From positions 1,891,563 through 1,955,562 of the forward strand of contig OZ004594.1 in NCBI GenBank assembly GCA_963924555.1: a stretch of DNA of 64,000 bases, read 5' to 3'. The notes beneath the pieces are model-generated. The model worked only from the letters and a program-made list of their open reading frames with translations. It made no database searches and had not been told where the DNA came from. This document shows, piece after piece, positions 1 to 21,300 of this stretch (positions are counted from its first letter, which is position 1; each line of letters begins with the position of its first letter). The stretch comes from Crambe crambe. Lineage: Eukaryota > Porifera > Demospongiae > Poecilosclerida > Crambeidae. The translations under genes and the position numbers were made by a program.

Positions 1-629
1 GATGTCCTATGACCCTAACTGCACCCAAACTATCAGAGAGTACGATAGTACTCTCTGAGTAATGCAAACATTTTCTTTCATTATGATAAGTTTGTGCTTT
101 AATATGATAAAGCTGATCATCACATGTGTGATAACGTGTGTGACACAGTAGTACATGTAGCTATGTTAGTGAGCCTAGTTTAGCAAAGGTGATCTATGGA
201 TCCAAAAGCACCATTTAAATATGGAGACTCTGCAAACTCTGTGTTCTTTTGATACTTTGTTGTTGTTGTTGTTGGTTGTTTTTTTCAGTGAGAATGGCCT
301 AGTATGGCATGGTCATGCACATTATTGTATTACTCAAGCGTTATATATATAGACAGACCAGTTTTACCTGCCTCCTTATTGATTCAAGTATACAAACTGT
401 TAGATAGATATGTCATATTTCCAACAAAATTAATGGAAGCAGATCCAATACCAATACCTTAATGCATGCAAAGATGTTTATCACTAGCAGAGTCTGAACA
501 ACAAAAAAAAAATTGGCAGAACCCAGATTAATGAATACTGTAGCACCTTTCTGGCATATTATGGCAGCAACTGAGCAATCATGACTGGATGCAATGTTGT
601 GTGTTTTTTGTTTTTTTTTATGGCTGCAG
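1..629. other. Left-edge non-coding stretch, probably intron
   Basis: No coding exon could be supported here. The stretch ends in a pyrimidine-rich run and a CAG at 627-629 that acts as the 3' splice site of the exon starting at 630, so most of it is probably the last intron of the CENP-V-like gene. It is AT-rich with simple runs and shows no recognisable element. Confidence 0.5.
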
Positions 630-866
630 GGAACTGAGAGTTTGACAACATACACATTCAACACTCACAAAGCCAAGCATACCTTTTGCAGCGTGTGTGG
701 TGTCCAGAGCTTCTACACACCTCGATCCAACCCAGATGGGAGAGGAATAGCCATTCACTGCATCGAGGGGGGCACTATCTGCAAGATCAAGATCATCAAC
801 TTTGATGGAGTCAACTGGGAAGCTTCAATCAAAGCAGACAGTGTGATAAAGTCACGCTCAAAATAG
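630..866 (+). CDS. CENP-V/GFA-like protein, last exon only (partial)
   Basis: This is the terminal coding exon of a protein of the CENP-V / glutathione-dependent formaldehyde-activating (GFA) fold family, which binds zinc through paired cysteines. The exon opens after a CAG at 627-629 and runs to TAG at 864-866. The residues FCSVCGVQSFYTPRSNPDG, followed by a stretch ending in a DGVNWE motif, match the C-terminal part of animal CENP-V-like proteins; the CxxC pair is the expected zinc ligand pair. The N-terminal half, with the other zinc ligands, lies left of the window. A poly(A) signal AATAAA follows at 889-894. The gene converges on the receptor gene to its right. Family assignment is strong; orthology to CENPV itself is not shown. 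Confidence 0.85.
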   Translation, partial: GTESLTTYTFNTHKAKHTFCSVCGVQSFYTPRSNPDGRGIAIHCIEGGTICKIKIINFDGVNWEASIKADSVIKSRSK

Positions 867-880
867 ATGGTTCTATAATT

Positions 881-894
881 TTTATTGCAATAAA
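881..894. terminator. Back-to-back poly(A) signals between convergent genes
   Basis: TTTATTGCAATAAA carries AATAAA on the plus strand (889-894) for the CENP-V-like gene and AATAAA on the minus strand (886-881) for the receptor gene whose stop codon is at 1024. The two hexamers form one near-palindrome, so both genes could use the same 14 bp for 3' end formation. Confidence 0.55.
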
Positions 895-1023
895 AATTAA
901 TGGGGTATAAAGATAAACATGATGTATACAAACAGTAGCTGTGAGATTAAACACTTGTGATCAGGTGGTCCATTCTATGGTAACATAAATTGGTCAGTCA
1001 TTAGGTAGGTTAGTAGCAATACT

Positions 1024-3384
1024 CTACTTATCTGTCATTTTAAACGTCACATTATGAAAAGATTTCGAGAATTGTCTCCCTATACCTTCATGTTCGAAGA
1101 ACTGTTTCTTGGTTTTGCTACAGCACTTATTACTCAAGAAAGGTATCATTGGAGGCATGAAGATGAACAGGATGCACCCCAAGAGAAGAAGCAATTGAGA
1201 TAAACAAAAGATCAAGTTCTGTACATAAGTGGGCCAATGGTTTATTTCTGATAAATATTGCAGAATCCCGCCCACTGAGACCACTATTATCTGGGTATAA
1301 ATGTAGAAGCTGATAGATTTTGTTACACGGTATCTTCTGTTGATCGACTTGCTGAAGTAAGCCAAAGCCACTGAACAAATCATCAGAAGAAATACGTATA
1401 AGTAGTAGATGATAATATGCCATAGAGGTCTGATACATTCTTCTCTGAATGTGGTCTGGATAATGAAAACATTGTTGTTGATAGTTGGACGTGTATTGTT
1501 TCTTATATTCCACTTAAAGTTATCCTTTGCTGTCATGATGATATTGAATAACACGGGAATAAGTAGAAGGAAGCTGGTACAGATTAAAGCAGGATCTGTC
1601 AACGTCCATCCTCCAGGCTTCTGGAAGTGCAAGAAGATTCTGTAGATCCTCCATGTTCGTACCAAAACTGTGGACAGGATTAAGGCCAAACCAACTTCAA
1701 GTAAGATGAAATAGAAATAGCATAACACTATTCCAAGTATCTTTTTCGTTTCCCCAAGAAAAAATGATTCTGTACCGATGTAAATAAGCAGCCCAATGGA
1801 CATCATATAGCTGCCAGTGAATATGAGATGGTTTAACCTTGGACTAGAAGCTTTCACATACTTTTCGCTTCGATAAGCAACATTCAGGATATGAAAGGAC
1901 AAAATTGTCACAATTAAGACGATCAATGCTGTAACAATAACTAAATCAATCTCCATAAGCAGTGTATCAGTTATATTCTTCGTTTCAAATTCATCTTCAA
2001 TGAATTCTGCTGTATTTGACACTTCCATTTCATTATCAGAAGTCAAATTAACCGCTGGTATGGAACAATTCCTCCCACAGAGTTGAATGAAATTCACGAC
2101 CTGCTGCACTTCACCGGTGTTATTATGAAATTTTACATTGCCAATAGATGCACCACCAAATGGTGTCATTTCATACATGAAGTCTATTAACGTCTCAGTA
2201 AAATTTCTTCTATACTCCATTCCATCTTCATGTAAATAACCATACATATTGTAGTCCTTCAATAGGTTACTCAAACTGCGTCCGAATGCCCATACAGCGT
2301 CATAGTAGAGGTTTGCATATGGATTGTACTCAATAGTAATATTGTATTCCTTGGCAACTTGGTGAAGCTGGCAACAATAGTCTTCTTTGTAGTCATCAAA
2401 TGTTTGGTTAGTAACTGTTATGATATTGTGATCAGTTTTGAGACTCGTTTCCACCAGAAGAGACTTGTTGAAAGCTTTATACACCTCATTCAGACTACAT
2501 CTAGAGTTGTTGTATAAGATGTGCTCTACCCTGAAAGTTAGGATCCACTGGATTGCTGGATATACAAGTTTAATACCACCCTCATGCTTGTAAGCTTCAC
2601 AGAGCACCTTTTCCATGAGTGGACCAGTAGCTAGAACCACCATGATTCTCAGTTTTGAACTGGAGATTGCATTTAAAGGATATCGTTCAACTTCTTGCCG
2701 GGATGAAATTTCAAATGTTTGAAAGTGGATATTGTAGTTCTTTAACTCACTGACCAAGACATCATGGAGTTCAGTGAATAAAGCAGTCAGTTCCAATAAT
2801 ATTCCAATACGTGTCCAGTTTCTTTCTATTGCCAACTTAACAACTGCAACAGCGATTCGTTTCGAAGAGCTGATTGTTGAGAGTACATAAGGGAAGCGAG
2901 TTTTATTTCTCAGTGCAGGAGAAGATGCAACAGTGACTTGGACCATGGGATTCTTATTCGCTATGAACTCAGGGATAAAGTCAGTATCAGTACAAGCAGG
3001 GCCCACTGCACCTACTAATGCTCTCCGATGTTCATTATAATAAACATTCCGAATGTAACCCACCGTTCCCTCGTCCCCATGAAGAGAACAGCCGGAGTTC
3101 ATCTCCAACGTTTTCAGTTGATAGTCGCCCAAAATGTTTGCATTATCTACTTCTTCCACGGCCAATCTGGCCGCTGGGAGTAAGGCTGGCCCACCGTCCC
3201 ACAACATGTTGGTAAGAATGGGGTTTGGGTACGGAGCCATGATCAGCAAATACAAATCCGTCTTATTTGTGGTACTATTTCTCGATATAGTTTCTCTATC
3301 ACAGGTTACTCTATCACAAGTCACATTAGCGCCTGAGGACACTGAAGCCAACAGCAAAATTAGTAAGAGCTTTCTCATCATCAA
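1024..3384 (-). CDS. GABA-B-like class C receptor, intronless copy 1
   Basis: A single 786-codon exon encodes a complete class C G-protein-coupled receptor of the metabotropic GABA-B-like group. Order: a hydrophobic signal peptide after an MMMRK start; a Venus-flytrap ligand-binding domain (about residues 45-460) with many N-glycosylation sites; seven membrane segments starting near residue 480; a short tail of about 40 residues. The TM3 end RTWRIYRIF and the TM5-TM6 loop KSINRRYRVTKS are well preserved. There is no cysteine-rich domain between flytrap and membrane, as in GABA-B receptors and unlike metabotropic glutamate receptors. The tail shows no coiled coil. It is a tandem duplicate of the next gene (3625-6051). 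The ligand cannot be told from the sequence. The seventh segment ends FMPPM. Confidence 0.93.
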   Translation of the reverse strand: MMMRKLLLILLLASVSSGANVTCDRVTCDRETISRNSTTNKTDLYLLIMAPYPNPILTNMLWDGGPALLPAARLAVEEVDNANILGDYQLKTLEMNSGCSLHGDEGTVGYIRNVYYNEHRRALVGAVGPACTDTDFIPEFIANKNPMVQVTVASSPALRNKTRFPYVLSTISSSKRIAVAVVKLAIERNWTRIGILLELTALFTELHDVLVSELKNYNIHFQTFEISSRQEVERYPLNAISSSKLRIMVVLATGPLMEKVLCEAYKHEGGIKLVYPAIQWILTFRVEHILYNNSRCSLNEVYKAFNKSLLVETSLKTDHNIITVTNQTFDDYKEDYCCQLHQVAKEYNITIEYNPYANLYYDAVWAFGRSLSNLLKDYNMYGYLHEDGMEYRRNFTETLIDFMYEMTPFGGASIGNVKFHNNTGEVQQVVNFIQLCGRNCSIPAVNLTSDNEMEVSNTAEFIEDEFETKNITDTLLMEIDLVIVTALIVLIVTILSFHILNVAYRSEKYVKASSPRLNHLIFTGSYMMSIGLLIYIGTESFFLGETKKILGIVLCYFYFILLEVGLALILSTVLVRTWRIYRIFLHFQKPGGWTLTDPALICTSFLLLIPVLFNIIMTAKDNFKWNIRNNTRPTINNNVFIIQTTFREECIRPLWHIIIYYLYVFLLMICSVALAYFSKSINRRYRVTKSISFYIYTQIIVVSVGGILQYLSEINHWPTYVQNLIFCLSQLLLLLGCILFIFMPPMIPFLSNKCCSKTKKQFFEHEGIGRQFSKSFHNVTFKMTDK

Positions 3385-3624
3385 AGCTATAACTGTTGTT
3401 TTACTTAATTCAATTCAGGCAGCTACTTCGCAGCTCAGCTAGCTAATTAAGATTAATAGACACGTACTATGTACTATGTACTAGTAATAATGCGCGATGA
3501 GCTCAGATCAGGTAAGGGGTTATCGCGCGAATTAATTCGACTCGCTCGCGCGCACTCGGCCGGGTGTTCCATAATAATTAAGTGATCGTGATCATTCAAT
3601 GGAGGTATAATACAATAGTGACGA
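3385..3624 (-). promoter_or_regulatory. Intergenic promoter region of receptor copy 1
   Basis: These 240 bp separate the two tandem receptors. They contain a CpG-rich patch (about 3490-3570, with GCGCGC runs), unlike the AT-rich surroundings, and a short ACTATGT repeat near 3465-3482. They must hold the promoter of the left receptor and the 3' end of the right one. No specific binding site is assigned. Confidence 0.4.
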
Positions 3625-6051
3625 TTATCTAGCTTTGCTTTCATCAGGTGATTCTGTAATGGTAGTAGTTACAGTTTTCTCACTTGTCCTGCTCATCATG
3701 CTCAATAAAGAAAATCTTCTTACCGCACTTTCACTTTCAATGAACCACTTTTTGCTCCTACGAGAACACAACTTGCTATCCAGGAAAGGTATCATTGGAG
3801 GCATGAAGATGAACACGATGCACTCCAAGAGAAGACACAACTGAGAGAAACAAAAGATCAAGTTCCGTATATAAGTGGGCCAATGGTTTATTTCCGATAA
3901 ATATTGCAGAATTCCACCCACTGAGACCACTATTATCTGGGTATAAATGTAGAAGCTGATAGATTTTGTTACACGGTATCTTCTATTGATCGACTTGCTG
4001 AAGATAGCCAAAGCCACTGAACAAATCATCAGAAGAAATATGTACAAGTAGTAGATGATAATATGCCATAGAGGTCTGATACATTTTTCACTTGACTCTA
4101 CCACAATAATGAAGACTCTTTCCATGGAGCTATTAATCAAGGCTGTATCGTTTTTTATGTCCCACTTGAAGTTTAAGTTATCGTCTGCTGTCACGATGAT
4201 ATTGAATATCACGGGAATAAGTAGAAGAAAGCTGGCACAGATTAAAGCAGGATCCTTCAACATCCATCCTCCGGGCTTCTGGAAGTGCAAGAAGATTCTG
4301 TAGATCCTCCATGTTCGTACCAAAACTGTGGACAGGATTAAAGCCAAACCGACTTCAAGTAAGAAGAAATAGAAATAGCATAACACTATTCCAAGTATCT
4401 TTTTCATTTCCCCGAGATAAACTGATTCTGTACCAATGTAAATAAGCAGTCCAATGGACATCATGTAGCTGCCAGTGAATATGAGATGGTTTAACTTTGG
4501 ACTAGAAGCTTTCACATATTTTTCGTTTCTATAAGCAATATTCAGGAAATGGAAAAAGAAAACTGTCAAAACCAGCAATACCGATACTACTCCAAACACT
4601 ATACTGATTGCCAGCGGCATTACAATCAATATATCTTTCCTTTCAAAGCTATCTTCAATAAATATCGCGGCATCCGATAACTTGATTTGATTGCCAGAAC
4701 TTAAATTTCCTGCCGATAGCCGAGATGATCCGTTGAGTTGAAAGTAGTTAACAACCTGCTTCACTTCACCTGATTCCTTTTCAAAGTATACCAGGCCAGA
4801 TGCTCCATTGAATGGCTCCATTCTGTACATGAAATTGACCAACATCTCAGCAAATTCTCTCTTATGACCAACTGTTCCTTCACGTAAATACTCAGAGATA
4901 TTATAGCTTTGCAATAGCGTACCTAAGCTTTGTCCCAGTGCCCACACACCATCGTAATAGAGATTTGCATATGGATTAGATGTAATAGTTAAATTACTTT
5001 CCGCTGCATGTTGACGAATCTTACAATGGTAATCTTCTATGTACTGCTTTAATGTGCGATTAGTAACAGAAATAATCTTGTGCTCAGTTGTAAGTCTCGT
5101 CTCCATCAAGATGGACTGATTAAAAGCCTCCAAGGTTTCACTGAGAGTGCAAGGTGAGCCGTCAGTATAGGTATAATTTAGTCTGAATATTAATATCCAC
5201 TGGATAGCTGGATAAGCAAGTCGCACACCGTCACCATTGTACTGGTAAGCCGCACATAACAGTTTCTCAATGACCGAAGCAGTTGCTAGAACCACCATGA
5301 CTCTCAGCTTCAAGCTGGAAATAGCTTCCAAGGGTGAGAATTGTAGCCGAGAAGTGACTTCGAATGTTGTGTGGCTGATACTCCGATTTGCCAGTTCAGA
5401 GATCAAAATCTCATGGAGTTCAAGGAATAAGGTTGTGATTTCCAAAATAATTCCCACACGTGTCCAGTTTCTTTCCACTGCCAACTCCACTATGGCATCG
5501 GCAAGTCGTTTTGAAGAACTGATAGTCGAAAAAATATAAGGAAAGCGAGTTTTATTCCTCAATTTAGGAGAAGATGCAATGGTGACTTGTACCAAGGGAT
5601 TTCTATTCCCTATGAGCTCAGGAATGAAGTCAGTATCTGTACAAGCTGGACCCACTGCACCTACCAATGCTCTCCGATGCTCACTATAAAATATATTCTC
5701 AATGTACTCCACTGCAGCCTGATCTCCATGGAGAGAACAGCCAGAGTTCATCTCTACCGTTTTCAGTTGATAATCGCCCAAGATTCTCGCACTGTTCACT
5801 TCTTCCACAGCCAATCTCGCAGCAGGGACTAGGGCTGACCCTCCATCCCACAGAGCATTGAGAATAGGGCTTGGGTAAGGAGCCATGATCAGCAAGTACA
5901 AATTCGTCTTGTTGGCACCGGTACCCTCCACCGTGGTATTGAATCTGCTACAGGTAGGAGCACCCGACCTTTTTTCTCGAACGATACCTGAGGCTATATT
6001 CGAACTGGATAGAAATACCAGCAGCAAGATAACTTGAAGTAAATAGTCCAT
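3625..6051 (-). CDS. GABA-B-like class C receptor, intronless copy 2
   Basis: This single 808-codon exon encodes a complete class C receptor closely matching its left-hand neighbour across the whole length. It has a signal peptide (MDYLLQVILLLVFLSSS), a Venus-flytrap domain, seven membrane segments from about residue 480 and a short Ser/Thr-rich tail. Shared blocks include KASSPKLNHLIFTGSYMM, RTWRIYRIFLHFQKPGGW and FMPPMIPFL. The flytrap halves differ more than the membrane halves, which suggests conserved signalling with diverging ligand pockets (inference). The gene has no intron although the related receptor pair to the right has 16 or 17 exons, so the ancestor of this tandem pair may have been a retrocopy. 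The frame is intact, so it is probably functional. Confidence 0.93.
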   Translation of the reverse strand: MDYLLQVILLLVFLSSSNIASGIVREKRSGAPTCSRFNTTVEGTGANKTNLYLLIMAPYPSPILNALWDGGSALVPAARLAVEEVNSARILGDYQLKTVEMNSGCSLHGDQAAVEYIENIFYSEHRRALVGAVGPACTDTDFIPELIGNRNPLVQVTIASSPKLRNKTRFPYIFSTISSSKRLADAIVELAVERNWTRVGIILEITTLFLELHEILISELANRSISHTTFEVTSRLQFSPLEAISSLKLRVMVVLATASVIEKLLCAAYQYNGDGVRLAYPAIQWILIFRLNYTYTDGSPCTLSETLEAFNQSILMETRLTTEHKIISVTNRTLKQYIEDYHCKIRQHAAESNLTITSNPYANLYYDGVWALGQSLGTLLQSYNISEYLREGTVGHKREFAEMLVNFMYRMEPFNGASGLVYFEKESGEVKQVVNYFQLNGSSRLSAGNLSSGNQIKLSDAAIFIEDSFERKDILIVMPLAISIVFGVVSVLLVLTVFFFHFLNIAYRNEKYVKASSPKLNHLIFTGSYMMSIGLLIYIGTESVYLGEMKKILGIVLCYFYFFLLEVGLALILSTVLVRTWRIYRIFLHFQKPGGWMLKDPALICASFLLLIPVIFNIIVTADDNLNFKWDIKNDTALINSSMERVFIIVVESSEKCIRPLWHIIIYYLYIFLLMICSVALAIFSKSINRRYRVTKSISFYIYTQIIVVSVGGILQYLSEINHWPTYIRNLIFCFSQLCLLLECIVFIFMPPMIPFLDSKLCSRRSKKWFIESESAVRRFSLLSMMSRTSEKTVTTTITESPDESKAR

Positions 6052-6373
6052 CCGGACTACTAAGATAGTTCTCTCTCACTGCCTATTGTACAACTGTTCG
6101 CTTTTCTTTATAAACAAAAGTTGCATTAATTAACCACCCGCTGAGTGCGCAGCTCGTCTGCGCATTATTTATGGCCGGTGATAATTAACTGATATACTGC
6201 ACAGCAGGGTACGTAGAAAGTATTAGGTGATCACAAAGGAGACATGATGCATATGATCATGTAATGATTTGATGAATAGAAATAATACATGATTGTAGTC
6301 TATGTACATGTATAGATTAAAAACTTTAGTATAGTGCTAACTAATCTCTACTTAATTACTAATGAGGTAGCTA
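6052..6373. other. Intergenic stretch upstream of receptor copy 2
   Basis: This 322-bp gap lies between the start of the intronless receptor and the stop codon of the long receptor gene on the same strand. It holds the promoter of the former and the 3' UTR of the latter. A short inverted motif, TGCGCAG...CTGCGCA, lies near 6146-6165. Nothing else is recognised. Confidence 0.4.
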
Positions 6374-18107
<11,734 letters not shown>

Positions 18108-18351
18108 TATTCAATTCCTCTTCAATAAACCCGTACGGCCGTCTAACTAAGCCAGATGCTATTTTGTCTGTCTGTTGCTTGTCCAGAAGCCAGCTGCTTT
18201 ATATTTCCTGATCGATTAATTGTAATTGATTGTATAATTGGCCCACCTGCTCATGCGCAACCCACAGCATAGCTAGTAGTCAGGGGGGCTGGGTTTCATG
18301 GTACAAAATTAAAAGTGCACATTGCGTGAACAAAAATTAAAATCAAAGATC
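18108..18351. promoter_or_regulatory. Bidirectional promoter of the receptor A/B pair
   Basis: Only 244 bp separate the two opposed start codons, so both genes must be driven from here. The middle carries three closely spaced TAATTG/TAATTGA-type sites in the stretch from about 18210 to 18240, the core recognised by homeodomain proteins. No TATA box is in an obvious place for either gene. Co-regulation is inferred from the geometry. Confidence 0.6.
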
Positions 18352-21300
18352 ATGGCCTCGTCCGTCAGCTCCAAGTGGTTTTGTATCATAAGCTCACTGG
18401 TTGCAGTCAGCCTCATACGGACGTCAAAGGCGATAATTTTGTGCGATGAAAGTTGTCGAAATGCGAGAGAACCTCTTGAAATATGCATGAAAACTAATGA
18501 CACTAGAACTCCACTGTATCTGATGGGGTTCTTTCCCTGCAACGTTAGAGACTTCAGAGGTCGTGGCCTGACCGTAGCAGGACAGATGGCAGTGAGTGCA
18601 GTGAGAAGGAACACATCCATCCTGCAGAATCATCGGCTGGAGTTGTCCTTCAACAACACAATGGTAGCTTTACTGATATTTGATGCTGTACACTAATGCA
18701 TGCACTGGAGTTTGGATTGGAAAATGTGTTAATTATTTTTAATTGTGTGGTTATGTGTGGAACCTCTAAATTGGTGTCCTCTCTTTGGAGTCAAAGAAAT
18801 GTATTAGCAGGAATAAATCATGTGACATAAAAGAGGATATTAATTTTGCTCTACTGCTTAATGGTTGTTATAATTATTATTGTTTGTTGTTATTGTTTAT
18901 TTGTTGTTGTGTTATTGTTTGTTGTTATTTATTATTGTTTGTTGTTGTTTGTTTTTGTCTTTTGTTAGTGTGACCGTATAACAGGAGTACGAGCCTTCAT
19001 CGACCAGTTGGGTGGAGCCATGCGTCCTGGTGGTAGAATCCATCACATGATCATAGGACCAGGTTGCTCAGGTGGAGCCATAACAATTGCAGAAACAGCT
19101 CCTTTCTACCATTTAACTCAAGTAAGAGTTTTAATGAACCGAATTAACCCTGGGGAGGCGCTATCTTGCTATATCAAATATGTCAAAGGAGAGAGAATGG
19201 AAGGAAAAAAAGAATCAGATGTGATCGTGTCAGAGAGAGAGAGAGAGAGAGAGAGAGTTAGGCTGGTTAGTGACAATTGTTCATTCGGAGTATTCTGCAT
19301 AGCTAAAAGGCAGATCCAATTTGGTTCCCAGATATGGTGCAAGCTAGCATATGTTACAATCATACACGGTGGCTGTAGCCTAGCTCGTATCCAAGGCAGC
19401 TTTGCAATCAAAGGGGAAGTAAAATATCCATTGACACAGTATTATTCTTAGTACACATTAACACATAGCAGTCATCTACATCCAAAACACAGTGGAACCA
19501 CCAGACACCCAACAGAATCTTCCTCTATAATTGTACATGTCTACACACAATCAGAGACACAGAAAGGTTGTTTTAATGTCCAGGAGTTCTTTTTGAAGAT
19601 GCTCTGTAAAACTGTTCTTCCTCATTGACTCATTGCTTGCTTACACGGTCATAAGTGATAGGAAACCTGCACATTGTGGGATCCTAAACTTGATCACATG
19701 CACCAAGGGCTGAGGTTTCAGTATCAGAGAGAAATTAGTTGTGTAATGACGTGCACACGAAACCTGAAGAGGTTAAGGAAGTTATGTACGATCAAGGACT
19801 TGCCTGTGCCTCTGTGAATTTTTCTGGTTTCCTACCACTTTAGAGGCTGCTGTTATTACAGTGAATTGGTTATCCAAATGTAAATAAAACTTGAGGAAAA
19901 GCCACACATCTATTCAGGAACACTCTTTTTAGATTTTGCATCTTGCAGTTCACTGTACAAGTCCTGCATATGTAGTGGCAGCTGCTCCATATGATATAGG
20001 TGGCAGCTCCTCCATATGATATAGCTTATAAAAGGTCAAAGTGTTGCAAGCTCAGGTCCACTGCATTACGTCTTTCACTTTTGATCTCATAGATATACCT
20101 CTGACCTAGCTGACCTTAAAGTTGTTTGACCTTTAACTTAAGAATACATAAAAGCATCCTCTTTTACCAAATATGGAGTACGAGGTAACAACGCCAAATG
20201 ACTTTACTCAATTACTGGTCAGGACTTGCAAAAATTATATGATTACTAGAAATTATAATTATGGTTACTTGGGACCAGAAGGAAGTTTACACTCTGAGTT
20301 ACCCTATGCTGCATCATAATCAAAACAGCTAGTCCTAGCTAAAAACGATGAGGTTTTACTTTCAGTGAGAGTCATACTAAGTTTGCTTGCTTTAAAGAGA
20401 AGTCTGTTTGTGTTCACTGATCACTTTTTTTTTTTTTTTCAATTCTTAACTGAATTTTTAAATTTCAAAAAAAACTGAGCTGGTATTTTAAATATGAATT
20501 TCGATCAGGAATTGAGAAAGTTAAGCGAATGATCGAGAGGTATCAGGTGAGCATAAAAAATAGACTCTGGCAACCCTCCGCCCACACATGGTTGCTAGGG
20601 GAGTATAACTCCAGAGAGCAGCAATAAGCAAAATATCCTAGCTATTCAGTACCATGTCACTACCACACACACACCAAAAATTACCTAATTTTTGTGGGTG
20701 CTATGAACAATTTTGCTAATGCCTGTAATTGTTGGACTTACTTGGACAACATAACATTGAGTTTTCAATATTATTTTTTGTTTATTCTTATTTCTTCATG
20801 CCCGACCTTGTGATTTGAAAAGTCTAAGCTAGATATAACTAACTCTTACGTTGATCACCTTGGCTTATGAAAGCTGCATGCAAAAAATGAGCTGATTCCA
20901 ATCAGTGGTTCCTGAGATGTACAAAGTAATCATGGTTTAGCGTATTTTAGCCACACCATGCCCCACCCCCTCTTAATAATTAATACATAGTGTGCAGATT
21001 GATCCTATCTGAAGATAAGACTATCAATATAAGTGCAGATCACTTCGATCAGGAAGGTGTCTGAGGAAGCCATCAATAAATTTTATCAGCTAATTAAAGG
21101 AGTCATGCTGGACTCAGGAGGGAGGGGTTAAGCTATTGTGCGTATGATGGAGGACTAGTAACTAGCTATCCTTCATTGAAGGTGCCGCAAGTAAACAAAC
21201 TCGGGAGAAGGAAGAGTTCAGTGAGGATAGTCTCTCTCTGTGACTGGAGCAATCATAGACACCATCCATCCTAGTCTAGTATACTATTAGTATACTACTC

